From NCBI GenBank assembly GCA_963747835.1, contig CAVVGO010000006.1, positions 930,001 through 994,000 of the forward strand: 64,000 nt of DNA, written 5' to 3'. The translations under genes were made by a program, and so were the position numbers. The stretch comes from JAJPKK01 sp963747835 (lineage in GTDB: Bacteria > Pseudomonadota > Alphaproteobacteria > Rhizobiales > Xanthobacteraceae). This document shows, piece by piece, positions 37,543 through 46,830 of this stretch (positions within the stretch are counted from its first letter, which is position 1; each line of letters begins with the position of its first letter). Below the pieces are notes generated by a model. That model worked only from the letters and a program-made list of their open reading frames with translations. It searched no databases and had not been told where the DNA came from.

Positions 37543-38577
37543 TCAGGGACGCCAGCCGGCCGCCTCCCGGGGCGCTTGCGCCTCCTCCACGGTCGCGTCG
37601 ATCACCTTGCGGAGAGCGCGCAACGCCTCCGTCACGCCCTGGTGCGTCGCGGCGGATATCACCATCGGGGTCACCTTCGCGGCGCGCTTGAGGCGCGCCT
37701 TCTGGTCCTTCAACTGTTCCGGCGTCATCGCGTCGGCCTTGTTGAGGGCGACGATTTCCGGCTTGTCGGCAAGGCCGTGACCGTAGGCCACGAGCTCCTC
37801 GCGTACGGTCTTGTAGGCGTGGCCAGCATGCTCGCAGGTGCCGTCGACGAGATGCAGGAGTACGCGGCAACGCTCGACATGACCAAGGAAGCGGTCGCCG
37901 AGGCCGGCGCCCTCGTGGGCCCCGGCGATGAGCCCCGGAATATCGGCCATCACGAATTCGCGGCCGTCGATCGAGACGACACCGAGCTGCGGATGAAGCG
38001 TCGTGAAGGGATAATCGGCGATCTTGGGCTTGGCGGCGCTCACCGAGGCGAGAAACGTCGACTTACCGGCGTTAGGCAGGCCGACCACTCCGGCGTCGGC
38101 GATAAGTTTGAGCCGCAGCCAGATGGTGCGTTCCTCGCCCACGATGCCCGGATTGGCGCGGCGCGGGGCGCGATTGGTGGACGACTTGAAATGGGCATTG
38201 CCAAATCCGCCATTGCCACCCTTGGCAAGCACGGCGCGATCGCCGATGTCGGTCAGGTCGGCCAGCAGGGTCTCGTTGTCCTCGTCGAAGATCTGGGTAC
38301 CTTTCGGGACCTTGAGGATGACATCGTCGCCACCGGCGCCGGACCGGTTCTTGCCCATACCATGGCCGCCGATCTTGGCTTTGAAATGCTGCTGGTAGCG
38401 ATAGTCGATCAGCGTGTTCAGCCCGTCCACGCATGCGGCGATCACGTCGCCGCCGCGCCCGCCGTCGCCGCCGTCCGGACCGCCGAACTCGATGAACTTC
38501 TCGCGTCGGAACGACACGCAGCCGGCCCCGCCGTCGCCGGAGCGGATGTAGATCTTGGCCTGGTCGAGGAATTTCAT
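37543..38577 (-). CDS. obgE: Obg-family GTPase
   Basis: 344 residues. N-terminal glycine-rich Obg domain (MKFLDQAKIYIRSGDGGAGC, GGPDGGDGGRGGDVI), then the G domain: G1 GLPNAGKSTF, G3 DIPGLIAGAHEGAGLG, G4 NKAD, G5 SAATHQG. It is a ribosome-associated GTPase for 50S assembly and stress control. It belongs to the rplU-rpmA-GNAT-obgE run. In many Hyphomicrobiales proB and proA follow obgE; here the URC operon does. Confidence 0.96.
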   Translation of the reverse strand: MKFLDQAKIYIRSGDGGAGCVSFRREKFIEFGGPDGGDGGRGGDVIAACVDGLNTLIDYRYQQHFKAKIGGHGMGKNRSGAGGDDVILKVPKGTQIFDEDNETLLADLTDIGDRAVLAKGGNGGFGNAHFKSSTNRAPRRANPGIVGEERTIWLRLKLIADAGVVGLPNAGKSTFLASVSAAKPKIADYPFTTLHPQLGVVSIDGREFVMADIPGLIAGAHEGAGLGDRFLGHVERCRVLLHLVDGTCEHAGHAYKTVREELVAYGHGLADKPEIVALNKADAMTPEQLKDQKARLKRAAKVTPMVISAATHQGVTEALRALRKVIDATVEEAQAPREAAGWRP

Positions 38578-38675
38578 GAGCCGAATATAAGGATGATCAG
38601 GATGTCGAAAGTCGTACCATTGTCTTAATCAAAGCTGCGTCGAGCGATTTTTCAACGAGTCGGAACGTGCCGGCG

Positions 38676-39314
38676 CTACGTCCCGACCGATTTTCGCCCT
38701 TTATCGGTCGCAACAGCCCTGCCGCGCCGCGGGGTCGCGCCCCACGCTTTTAGCGAGGCCCAGATGCCGCGCTCCAGCCGGAACCGGTCGAGCGGCGCCG
38801 ACGAACTGATGGCACGGATGCGGTAGAGTGCGACCCCGGTCCATTGGAAGCCGCACTTCTCCAGCACGCGCCGCGAGGCGGGGTTGCTGACGCGCGCGCC
38901 GGCATGAAGCGCCGCATAGAAGCGCTCGCCAAAGGCGTGATCGATGAGCGCGCGGGCGGCTTCGGTTGCATAGCCATTGCCCCAGAACGGCACACCGAGC
39001 CAATAGCCGATCTCCGGAACGCTGTTGCGCAATTCATAGCCGCAGGCGCCGATGACCTCGCCGCCGACAGTGATCAAAAAGGTATCCTGGCTGTTTTGCG
39101 CCAGGAAGGCGCCGACCCATTCCTTGGCATCTGCAAGCGTATAGGGATGGGGAATGCGCGCGGTATTCTCGGCGATCCGGCGGTCATTGGCGAGCGCTGC
39201 GATCTGCTTAGCGTCCTCGATACGCGGCGCACGCAATACAAGCCGCTGGGTCTCGAGGACGGGGGTACTGGCCTCCTGGAAAGTATCCTTCGCGGTGCGG
39301 TCTAGTATCGCCAT
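38676..39314 (-). CDS. RimJ/RimL-type GNAT N-acetyltransferase
   Basis: 212 residues from the ATG at 39314 with GAGGAA upstream. VLETQRLVLRAPRIEDAKQI, IGYWLGVPFWGNGYATEAAR and NPASRRVLEKCGFQWTGVAL are the usual landmarks of acetyl-CoA binding in the RimJ/RimL group. It lies between rpmA and obgE, where Hyphomicrobiales commonly carry such a gene. Substrate unknown; ribosomal protein N-termini and small molecules are both possible. Confidence 0.9.
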   Translation of the reverse strand: MAILDRTAKDTFQEASTPVLETQRLVLRAPRIEDAKQIAALANDRRIAENTARIPHPYTLADAKEWVGAFLAQNSQDTFLITVGGEVIGACGYELRNSVPEIGYWLGVPFWGNGYATEAARALIDHAFGERFYAALHAGARVSNPASRRVLEKCGFQWTGVALYRIRAISSSAPLDRFRLERGIWASLKAWGATPRRGRAVATDKGRKSVGT

Positions 39315-39439
39315 AGTCAGGTTCCTCGGTTGCACAAACGATCAAGGGGAGCCGGCCCGCCGTCTCCCCCCTCATCGGAACCCTGACGAGTCCACCGGGT
39401 CGACTGACGCACCGGCAGACCTCGATATGATCCACCGTT

Positions 39440-39709
39440 TTATTCGGCCGCAGCCTCCATCGGTACGACGGAGACATAAGTGCGGCCCTTCGCCCTGGCA
39501 CGGAACTCGACGCGGCCGTCGATCAACGCGAACAACGTGTAATCGCGCCCAAGGCCGACATTCTCGCCCGGATGCCACTTGGTGCCATGCTGGCGTACCA
39601 GGATATTACCGGCGAGACATTTCTCGCCGCCGAATCGCTTGACACCGAGGCGCTGGCCCGGGGAATCGCGACCGTTGCGCGAGGATCCGCCTGCTTTCTT
39701 GTGCGCCAT
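39440..39709 (-). CDS. rpmA: 50S ribosomal protein L27
   Basis: 89 residues: MAHKKAGGSSRNGRDSPGQR and NILVRQHGTKWHPGENVGLG are diagnostic for L27, whose N-terminus reaches the peptidyl transferase centre. It follows rplU by 88 bases and is cotranscribed. Confidence 0.98.
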   Translation of the reverse strand: MAHKKAGGSSRNGRDSPGQRLGVKRFGGEKCLAGNILVRQHGTKWHPGENVGLGRDYTLFALIDGRVEFRARAKGRTYVSVVPMEAAAE

Positions 39710-39797
39710 AGTGGTCTTCCTTCTCGTTCGTTTTTAGCTCGAAATCATGACAGCTTTTCGACCTGGCCCTCGCGCGCGATGGCGGCGAGTGGACGCA

Positions 39798-40205
39798 TCA
39801 GGCTGGCGCCGCGGGCGCTTCTGCCTCAGTAGCATCCGGCTTCGGCCCGGACGGCCGCTTCGGCCGCGGCGGCGGGGTCTGGGATGCCTTCTTGCCTTCG
39901 GTCAGGATTTCGGTGATCCGCACCAGGGAGAACTCCTGGCGATGGCCGCGCTTGCGCCGCGAATTCTTACGGCGGCGCTTCTTGAAGGCGATGACCTTGG
40001 GGCCACGCACGTGGTCGAGCACTTCGGCCGCAACCGTTGCACCCGCGACCATCGGGGTGCCGAGCATCGGGGAATCGCCGCCCACGACCAGCACTTCGCC
40101 GAATTCGATGACGCTGCCGGGCTCGGCTTCGACCCGATCGATCCGGAGCAAGTCCTCGGCGACAACGCGATACTGCTTGCCGCCCGTTTTAATGACCGCG
40201 AACAT
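39798..40205 (-). CDS. rplU: 50S ribosomal protein L21 with a C-terminal tail
   Basis: 135 residues. MFAVIKTGGKQYRVVAEDLL and KVIAFKKRRRKNSRRKRGHR are diagnostic for L21. A Pro/Lys/Ala-rich tail of about 30 residues (PPPRPKRPSGPKPDATEAEA) follows the usual end, a known type of extension in this group. First gene of the rplU-rpmA-GNAT-obgE run. Confidence 0.97.
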   Translation of the reverse strand: MFAVIKTGGKQYRVVAEDLLRIDRVEAEPGSVIEFGEVLVVGGDSPMLGTPMVAGATVAAEVLDHVRGPKVIAFKKRRRKNSRRKRGHRQEFSLVRITEILTEGKKASQTPPPRPKRPSGPKPDATEAEAPAAPA

Positions 40206-40287
40206 CTTTTGTTCCTTGTGTTCGTACGCGATACTCGGACCTAGAGGCCCGGATCGGCTTCTTTCGATCGAGGTTTTCCGTGTCGTT

Positions 40288-40309
40288 GCAGACGCTTAGC
40301 GTCGCAACA
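40288..40309. promoter_or_regulatory. Near-perfect palindrome upstream of rplU
   Basis: TTGC-A-GACGCT-T-AGCGTC-GCAA is an inverted repeat with one bulged base, about 85 bases upstream of the rplU start. It could be a hairpin in the rplU leader or a regulator site. The rest of the 223-base gap between rplU and the next gene must hold the ribosomal promoter. Confidence 0.4.
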
Positions 40310-40428
40310 AAGCGCGCGGAACCATGCAAGCCCACGCTGCGGACATGCTTATGGCGGATCGAGGCTTTGCTGTCAAGAAATCCGCCGGTGCGCCACGCGA
40401 GCACGAAGCCCCGGCGGGACCTCGAAAC

Positions 40429-41436
40429 TCAGCCCCTCAGGCGCTTGAAATAGCGGCGCGGATTGGCCTCTGCCACCGTCTCGATGTCAGCCGCCGAAAA
40501 GCCGGCGGCGCGCAGGCTTGCCAGCGGATCGAGATCGGCCGGCGGGAACGAATAGTCGGTGCCCAGCACGACGCGGTCGAGCCCGACGCAATCGGCGAGA
40601 AACCGCAGCGGCTTCGGGGCATGCACGATGCTGTCGTAGACCAGTTGCGACCCGTAACCCGACGGCGGGCGCACCGCCACGTCACCCTGGGCGGCCCGGT
40701 CCATGCGTTCGTGCATGAGATCGAAGCGGCCCATGAGGTACGGGAACGCGCCGCCGCCATGGGACAGGATGACGGTCAATTTCGGAAAGCGGTCGAGGAC
40801 GCCGGCAAAGATGAGCGAGCCGATCCCCAGCGTCGTGTCGAAGGTGTATTGCGCGATCTGCGCCAACGCGAATTTCGCCGCGCGCGGCGCGGGCGTGCTC
40901 ATCACCGGGTGGATGAGGATCGGCACGTCAAGTGCCTGCGCCTTGGCCCAGAAGGCATCGAGCGCGACCTCGCCCAGATTGGCGCCTTCCACATTGGACG
41001 CGACGATGGCCCCGATGGCGCCGGCACCGACCGCACGCTCAAGCTCGACCGCAGCCGCCTCGCCGCCCGGCATCGGCACCGAGGCGATCCAGGAAAATTG
41101 CCCGGCATGGTCGGCACACCACGCCGCAAGGGTATCGTTGAGCATGCAATGCCAAGCTTGGGACGCCTGTGCCGGAAGGCCGTAGGCGAAGATGTCTGGC
41201 CACGTGCCGAGTATTTGGCGGTCGATGCGCTTTTCAGCCAGCCAAGCCTTGCGGGCGGCGGCGGGCTCGACGAGACGCGGAAAGAACGGGCGCACCTTGA
41301 AGCCGTAATCGAACTGCAAGGCCGGTGCCGCAGCGTCGGGCGATGTCGCGAGCCTGACGCCGATCTCCGCCCCGCGCGCATTGACGGCATCAATCAGCTG
41401 GGGCGGCACGTAATGCGCGTGGATATCGATTGCCAT
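40429..41436 (-). CDS. ACMSD-like amidohydrolase (amidohydrolase_2)
   Basis: 335 residues with all family elements: MAIDIHAHYVPPQLIDAVNA (HxH), PILIHPVMSTP (metal His), VILSHGGGAFPYLMGRFDLM (catalytic His) and VVLGTDYSFPPADLDPLASL (metal Asp). Members decarboxylate or hydrolyse aromatic and alpha-amino-carboxymuconate-like acids. It is intact, unlike the related gene at 29619. It starts 12 bases after the ornithine cyclodeaminase-like stop, so the two are cotranscribed. Substrate unknown. Confidence 0.87.
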   Translation of the reverse strand: MAIDIHAHYVPPQLIDAVNARGAEIGVRLATSPDAAAPALQFDYGFKVRPFFPRLVEPAAARKAWLAEKRIDRQILGTWPDIFAYGLPAQASQAWHCMLNDTLAAWCADHAGQFSWIASVPMPGGEAAAVELERAVGAGAIGAIVASNVEGANLGEVALDAFWAKAQALDVPILIHPVMSTPAPRAAKFALAQIAQYTFDTTLGIGSLIFAGVLDRFPKLTVILSHGGGAFPYLMGRFDLMHERMDRAAQGDVAVRPPSGYGSQLVYDSIVHAPKPLRFLADCVGLDRVVLGTDYSFPPADLDPLASLRAAGFSAADIETVAEANPRRYFKRLRG

Positions 41437-41448
41437 TCGGGGTCCCGT

Positions 41449-42402
41449 TCAAAACGCCTTGCCGACGCCGGCCGCGACGGCACGGCGATACGCGAGCTCC
41501 GCGAAGGCCACATCCTCCAGCGCAATGCCCAGCGATTTGAATAGTGTGATCTGTCGGTCCGACTGTCGGCCCTTGATTTTGCCCCAGGCGATGTCGCCAA
41601 GCTCGTGGACATTGTTCCAGTCGAGCCGGCCGGCGGCAGCGAGATCGCGGAACTCCCCGGCCTCGACCTGCGCCTGGGACCGCGCGTCGGTCACCACGAG
41701 TTGCGCCTTGAGGACTGCGTCGGGATCGAGCTCGCGCCGGTCGGCCGCGTTGGCGCCGGCCGCATTCACATGAACGCCTTCGCTGAGCCAGGCACCGCGA
41801 CAGACCGGCTCGGCGGATTTCGTGATTGTCACCACGACGTCGACGCCGGCGACGCAGTTCGCCGCATCGGCTGCCGGTTTGGTGGCGATCGAGAACTGCT
41901 TCTCGATCGCCTGAGCGAACGCGGTCCGGCTTTCCGGCGTGCGGGTATAGACGCTGACGCTCTTGATCGGACGAACCGCCACGATGGCCGCGACCTGATG
42001 GATCGCCTGCTTGCCGGCGCCGATCACCGCGAGGCTATGGGCGTCGGCCTTCGCCATGAGCTTGGTGGCGATGCCGCTCGCCGCGCCGGTACGGATGGCA
42101 CCGAACAGATCGGCTTCGATCATCGCGAGCAGCCGCGCCGTTTCGGCGGAATACAACAGCGTGTGATAGCGCGCCCCGGACTTGCCGGCGAAATAAGCCT
42201 TCAGCCCGTAGACTTTCTTGTGGCCGTAAGCCGCCCCCATGAGATTGAAATTGCCGCCGTCGACGCGGGCGCGGCGCCGGTCGATGTTGCTGGTGTCGGG
42301 GTCATGCCAGTGGGCGAAGCACTCGTCCAAGGCGGCCAGCGCGTCCTTGACGGTGAGGAGGCGACCCACGTCCTCCTCGGTGAGATAAAGGGGGGCGGTC
42401 AT
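41449..42402 (-). CDS. Ornithine cyclodeaminase / mu-crystallin family NAD(P)-dependent enzyme
   Basis: 317 residues. LYLTEEDVGRLLTVKDALAA, GLKAYFAGKSGARYHTLLYS, RTGAASGIATKLMAKADAHS and the Rossmann motif VIGAGKQAIHQV match the OCD/mu-crystallin family. Members are ornithine cyclodeaminases, alanine dehydrogenases or imine reductases; the substrate is not clear. Operon with the amidohydrolase downstream and divergent from the TctC-type gene. Confidence 0.88.
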   Translation of the reverse strand: MTAPLYLTEEDVGRLLTVKDALAALDECFAHWHDPDTSNIDRRRARVDGGNFNLMGAAYGHKKVYGLKAYFAGKSGARYHTLLYSAETARLLAMIEADLFGAIRTGAASGIATKLMAKADAHSLAVIGAGKQAIHQVAAIVAVRPIKSVSVYTRTPESRTAFAQAIEKQFSIATKPAADAANCVAGVDVVVTITKSAEPVCRGAWLSEGVHVNAAGANAADRRELDPDAVLKAQLVVTDARSQAQVEAGEFRDLAAAGRLDWNNVHELGDIAWGKIKGRQSDRQITLFKSLGIALEDVAFAELAYRRAVAAGVGKAF

Positions 42403-42602
42403 GATAAGGCTCCCGGTGTCAGGCGCCGCGGATCAGCAGGTCGGTGCCCAGGTCGCGCATGTAATGGCCCGACGGTGACGTTGTCCACCCGGCAGTTATG
42501 CAACTCCGCGCGGCCGCGATGTCCAGGGCAATTCCATTGACGAAGCGTCGCGCGGCCTGTTGGATCGCGGCTGCCAATGCCGCCGCGGTGCCAGGAGGTT
42601 CA
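42403..42602. other. Divergent gap with a possible coding remnant
   Basis: 200 bases between the ornithine cyclodeaminase-like start and the TctC-type start. The minus strand can be read as a short peptide ending MRDLGTDLLIRGA, but it has no start or matching family. I treat it as promoter space for two divergent operons, with a decayed gene possible. Confidence 0.3.
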
Positions 42603-43566
42603 ATGATGTGCAGAATTCTGGCGACCGCCGCCGCCGTGCTGATCTCGTTCACTGCGAACGCCGAGGAGGCGTGGCCGCAGCGTCCGGTCACCCTGGTGGT
42701 GCCGTTCAGCGCCGGAGGATCGGCCGACCTGATCGGGCGGGTCATCGCGGCGCAGTTGCAGGCGAAGATCGGCGTACCGTTCGTGGTCGACAACAAGGGT
42801 GGTGGCGGCGGCACCATCGGGGCGGGCGTCGTCGCCCGCGCGCCGGCCGACGGCTATACGCTCCTGATCGGCACCGCCAGCACCAACGCGATCAATGCGG
42901 CGCTCTACACGCGGCTCACCTACGATGTCGAACGCGACTTCCAGCCGGTATCGCTTCTGGTGCGGCTGCCCAATCTGTTGTTCGTCAACCCGAAGATTCC
43001 GGCGCACTCGGTGACCGAGCTGGCCGCTTTTCTCAAAGCCCGCCCCGGCCAGGCAAACTACGGTTCGTCCGGCATCGGGACGTCATCACATCTGTCGGTG
43101 GTGATGTTCGCGCTCGCTACCGGAACCCAGATGACCCACATCCCGTTCCGCAGCACCTCCGAGGAAATGAACGCCATGATCGGCGGCTACATCGATCTCG
43201 CCATCGACAGCATGACGACCACGTATCCGCAGGCCCAGGCCGGGACGGTGCGCGCGCTCGCGGTGACGACGCCGCAGCGCGTCGCCGCGATTCCCGATCT
43301 GCCGACCATCGGAGAGAGCCTGCCGGGCTATGAGGCGACCGCGTGGCAGGGCTTGTTCGCGCCGGCCGGAACGCCGCGCCCGATCGTCGACAAGCTCGCC
43401 GCCGACGTGAAGCGCATCTTCGAAATCGCCCGACGTGACGGCGTCGCTCACGGCAGTCGGGGCGGAGCCGGCCCCGATGGCGCCCGACGCATTCGCCGCC
43501 TTCGCGAAATCCGAGCGGGCAAAGTGGAAAGAGGTCGTGCGGATATCGGGCGCCCGCATCGATTGA
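42603..43566 (+). CDS. Bug/TctC-family tripartite tricarboxylate transporter binding protein, one frameshift
   Basis: Corrected length is 320 residues. The ATG at 42603 has a GGAGG site. Signal peptide MCRILATAAAVLISFTANAE, then WPQRPVTLVVPFSAGGSADL, VVDNKGGGGGTIGAGVVARA and GYTLLIGTASTNAINAALYT, the Bug signature. An extra G near 43428 hides the true ending DAFAAFAKSERAKWKEVVRI. It captures a carboxylated small molecule; no membrane TctA/TctB gene is near. The molybdoprotein gene starts 17 bases downstream. Confidence 0.88.
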
Positions 43567-43582
43567 TGCGCGGGACCATCCT

Positions 43583-45884
43583 ATGAGCACGGAGCTAACC
43601 GCACCCGCCCGCCGAACTCCTTCGTCGGCAGCCCGATCGAGCGCATCGAGGATTTGCGCTTTCTCCGCGGCAAGGGCGAGTATGTGGACGACGTAAGCCG
43701 GCCCGGGCTCCTCCATGCCGTAATCCTGCGCAGCGGGATCGCCCACGGCAACATCCGAAGCATCGATTGCACCGCCGCACTGGACGTCCCGGCGTGCGCG
43801 CCGTCATCACGGCGGCCGAGATTGGCACCGTGCCGACCATCCCGCTGCGCCAGGAGCAACTCGCGGCCTTCGTGCCGTTCGAGCAGCCCGTGATCGCAAC
43901 CGGCAAAGTCCGTTATGTGGGAGAGCCGGTCGCCGTAGTGGTGGCGCAAAGCGCCGCCGCCGCCGAGGATGCGGCGGAAGCGGTCGTGCTCGACGTCGAG
44001 CCACTTGCGGTGGTCGCCGATCGGGAGGGCGCCGCACGTGGCGACGGGATCCTGTTCGCGGCTACGGGGTCCAATCACGCCGGCACCCTGACGGCCGTGA
44101 AGGGAGACGCCGATGCCGCGTTCCGCGACGCGCCCTACGTGAGGCGCGAGCGGTTCGTGGTGCAACGCCATACCGCGGTGCCGATGGAGTCGCGCGGCTT
44201 TTTGGCGGAATGGGAATCCGACCGTCTGACGCTCTACGGCGCCGCCAAGGTTCCGTTTCCCAATCGCCGCATCCTGGCAAAGCAGCTCGGGCTTGCCGAG
44301 AACGCGATCCGCATGGTCGAGAACGATGTCGGCGGCGGCTTCGGGGTGCGCGGCGAATTCTATCCGGAAGATTACCTCATTCCGTTCGCGGCGCGGTTCG
44401 TCGGCGCGCCGGTGAAATGGATCGAGGATCGCCGCGAGCATTTGCTGGCGACCAACCATGCCCGCGACGTCGCCTGCGAGCTGGAGATCGCCTGCGATCG
44501 CAATGGCACGATCCTCGGCCTGCGCGGCCATGCCGAGGCGGATGTCGGCGCCTATCTCCGCACCAACGGCGCTACCGGGCCGCGCAATACCGTGCAAATC
44601 CTGTCCGGCCCCTATCGGGTGCCGAACATCCACATCGAGGTGTCGCTCTTCGTCACCAACAAGACACCGGCAGGAACTTATCGCGGGCCGGGCCGGTTCG
44701 AGGCCGATTTTTTTCGCGAGCGCCTGTTCGACATGGCGGCGGGCGATCTTGGCATCGACCGGGCCGAGTTCCGCCGGTGCAATCTGCTCACCGAACCCGA
44801 GATGCCGTGGTCGCTCGCCCGTGTGGTGGAACTCAGCCTCGATACCGCGACCGACAGCGGCGATTACGGCGCCACGTTCGAGCGCTGCCTCGATGAAATC
44901 GGCTGGGCCGCCAAGGCGCCGCTGCAGGGCAAACCGGTCGAGGACCGCTATCACGGGCTCGCCGTCGGCTGCTATTTCGAGGGCGGCGCATCGGGGCCGA
45001 GGGAATCGGCGCGGCTCGTACTGGAGACGGACGGATCGGTATCGGTCTATGTGGGCTCGTCGGCGAACGGCCAGGGACTCGAGACCGCCTTCGCCCAAAT
45101 CGCGGCCGACGCGCTCGAAATGCCGATCGAGCGCATTCGCGGCGTGTTCCATGGTTCCACCGATCTGGTGACCGACGGATTCGGCACCTACAGCTCGCGG
45201 GCGATCGTGATGGGCGGGTCCGCCATCATCGCGGGCGCACTCAAACTGCGCGACATGATCCGGGCCGCTGCGGCGCAACGGCTTAGCTGCGACACCAAGG
45301 ATGTCGAGATCGTGGCAGGCACCGCACGGGCGCCGGGGCGCAATGCCGTGTCGCTCGGCGTCCTCGCGGAGCGCGGATTATCCGCCGACGGCGTCTATGG
45401 CAGCCATCACCGCACCTACAGCTACGGCGCCCACGCCGCCCATGTGGCGGTGGACCCGCGCACGGGCCGCGTTGACGTGATAGATTACGTGGCGGTCGAA
45501 GACGTCGGCCGCATCATCAATCCGGCGATGCTCCATGGCCAGACCGTCGGCGCCATCGTGCAGGGCCTGGGCGGCACCTTTCTCGAGCACCTCATTTACG
45601 ACGAGCACGGCCAACTGCTCACCGGATCGCTCGCCGATTACCTGATGCCGACCGCCGGCGATTTTCCCGTCGTCCGTGCCGTCGCTCTGGAGGAATGGCC
45701 GGCGCCGCACAATCCGCTCGGCGCCAAGGGCGCCGGCGAAGGCGGTATCATTCCGGTCGGCGGCGTGATCGCGAACGCGGTCGCGGCGGCGCTGCGACCG
45801 CTCGGTGTCGAGCCGCGCGAATTGCCGCTGTCGCCGCCACGGCTATGGGAGTTGATCGCGGCGGCCCGGCGGCGGAACGACTGA
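43583..45884 (+). CDS. Xanthine dehydrogenase/CoxL-family molybdopterin-binding subunit, two frameshifts near the start
   Basis: Corrected length is 767 residues. After two single-base losses (near 43606 and 43796) it reads IERIEDLRFLRGKGEYVDDV, then the aldehyde oxidase/xanthine dehydrogenase large-subunit motifs NDVGGGFGVRGEFYPEDYLI, AGTYRGPGRFEADFF, SANGQGLETAFAQIAADALE and GAKGAGEGGIIPVGG with the probable catalytic Glu. The CO dehydrogenase active loop AYRCSFR is absent, so CO is not the substrate. The Fe-S and FAD subunits are missing from the neighbourhood. It probably hydroxylates an aldehyde or N-heterocycle. Confidence 0.87.
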
Positions 45885-45902
45885 CGCGGACCGGATCGCG
45901 CA

Positions 45903-46628
45903 TTACCGAACGGAAGGCTCGGAGGGCTCGCCGGCGCCGTGCGTCGCGCCGAGCTTTTGCTTTTGTGTCCCGTCCGCATTGAAATTGTCCGGCGCCAGCC
46001 AGCGTTCGAATGCGGCCTTGCGGGCCGGCCAATCCGCTTCCAGCATGGCAAACCAGGCGGTGTCGCGACTGCGGCCCTTGATGATCATGTGATCGCGGAA
46101 AATGCCCTCGAAGGTAAATCCAAAACGGAGCGCAGCACGCCGCGAAGCGGCATTGAGCGCATCGCATTTCCATTCGTAGCGGCGATATCCGAGCGTCTCG
46201 AAAGCGTGGCGGGCGGTGAGATACTGCGCTTCGGTCGCAAGCGGCGTGCGCTGCAGCGCCGGGCTGAGCAGGATGTTGCCGACCTCGACGACCCGCATCT
46301 CGGGTCTTATCGCCATCAGGGTCGCAAGCCCGACGGCTCCGCCGGATTGATCGACGATCGCAAAGTAGAACGGATCGGCCAGCGTCTCGCGCGAGACGAG
46401 CCAATCGGAAAATGCCGCTGCGTCGGCAAACGGCCCATACGCCATGTAGGTCCAGATACGGTCGTGACCGCGCACCGCATCCCACAGGCTGTCGCGATGG
46501 CGCGCCGGATCGAGGCGCTCCACCGTGCCGTAACGGCCCGCGAGCGCAACCGCTTGCGGCGCGCGCGCCGGCTCCGCGGCGACGCGCCTTCCGACCGGTT
46601 GTCCGGTGTTGGGATCAGTGTCGGGCAT
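45903..46628 (-). CDS. GNAT N-acetyltransferase (RimL-like)
   Basis: 241 residues from the ATG at 46628. VERLDPARHRDSLWDAVRGH, FYFAIVDQSGGAVGLATLMA, LATEAQYLTARHAFETLGYR and NAASRRAALRFGFTFEGIFR match the GNAT_3/RimL group, followed by a 60-residue tail common in this subgroup. It converges on the molybdoprotein gene and is divergent from the aminotransferase. Substrate unknown. Confidence 0.88.
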   Translation of the reverse strand: MPDTDPNTGQPVGRRVAAEPARAPQAVALAGRYGTVERLDPARHRDSLWDAVRGHDRIWTYMAYGPFADAAAFSDWLVSRETLADPFYFAIVDQSGGAVGLATLMAIRPEMRVVEVGNILLSPALQRTPLATEAQYLTARHAFETLGYRRYEWKCDALNAASRRAALRFGFTFEGIFRDHMIIKGRSRDTAWFAMLEADWPARKAAFERWLAPDNFNADGTQKQKLGATHGAGEPSEPSVR

Positions 46629-46830
46629 TGCGGCTCCCACTTGATCGCTCCTGCGATGTCGATTCCGCAGGGGCAAGTCCCCTGCCGTCCGCATATCACA
46701 GATCGCGCGGCTGCATTTGCATTTCGCCCGATGATCGGTTGAAGTGCGCCGCGCAGGCGGCCGGCATAAAATGATGCGCGGCTACGACATTCCAATTCAA
46801 CGGAAGTCGGCAAACTATTTTGAGGGAAAC

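Noticed and set aside
43583..45884. Carbon monoxide dehydrogenase large subunit
   Set aside because: The AYRCSFR active-site loop is missing and no CoxM/CoxS genes are near.
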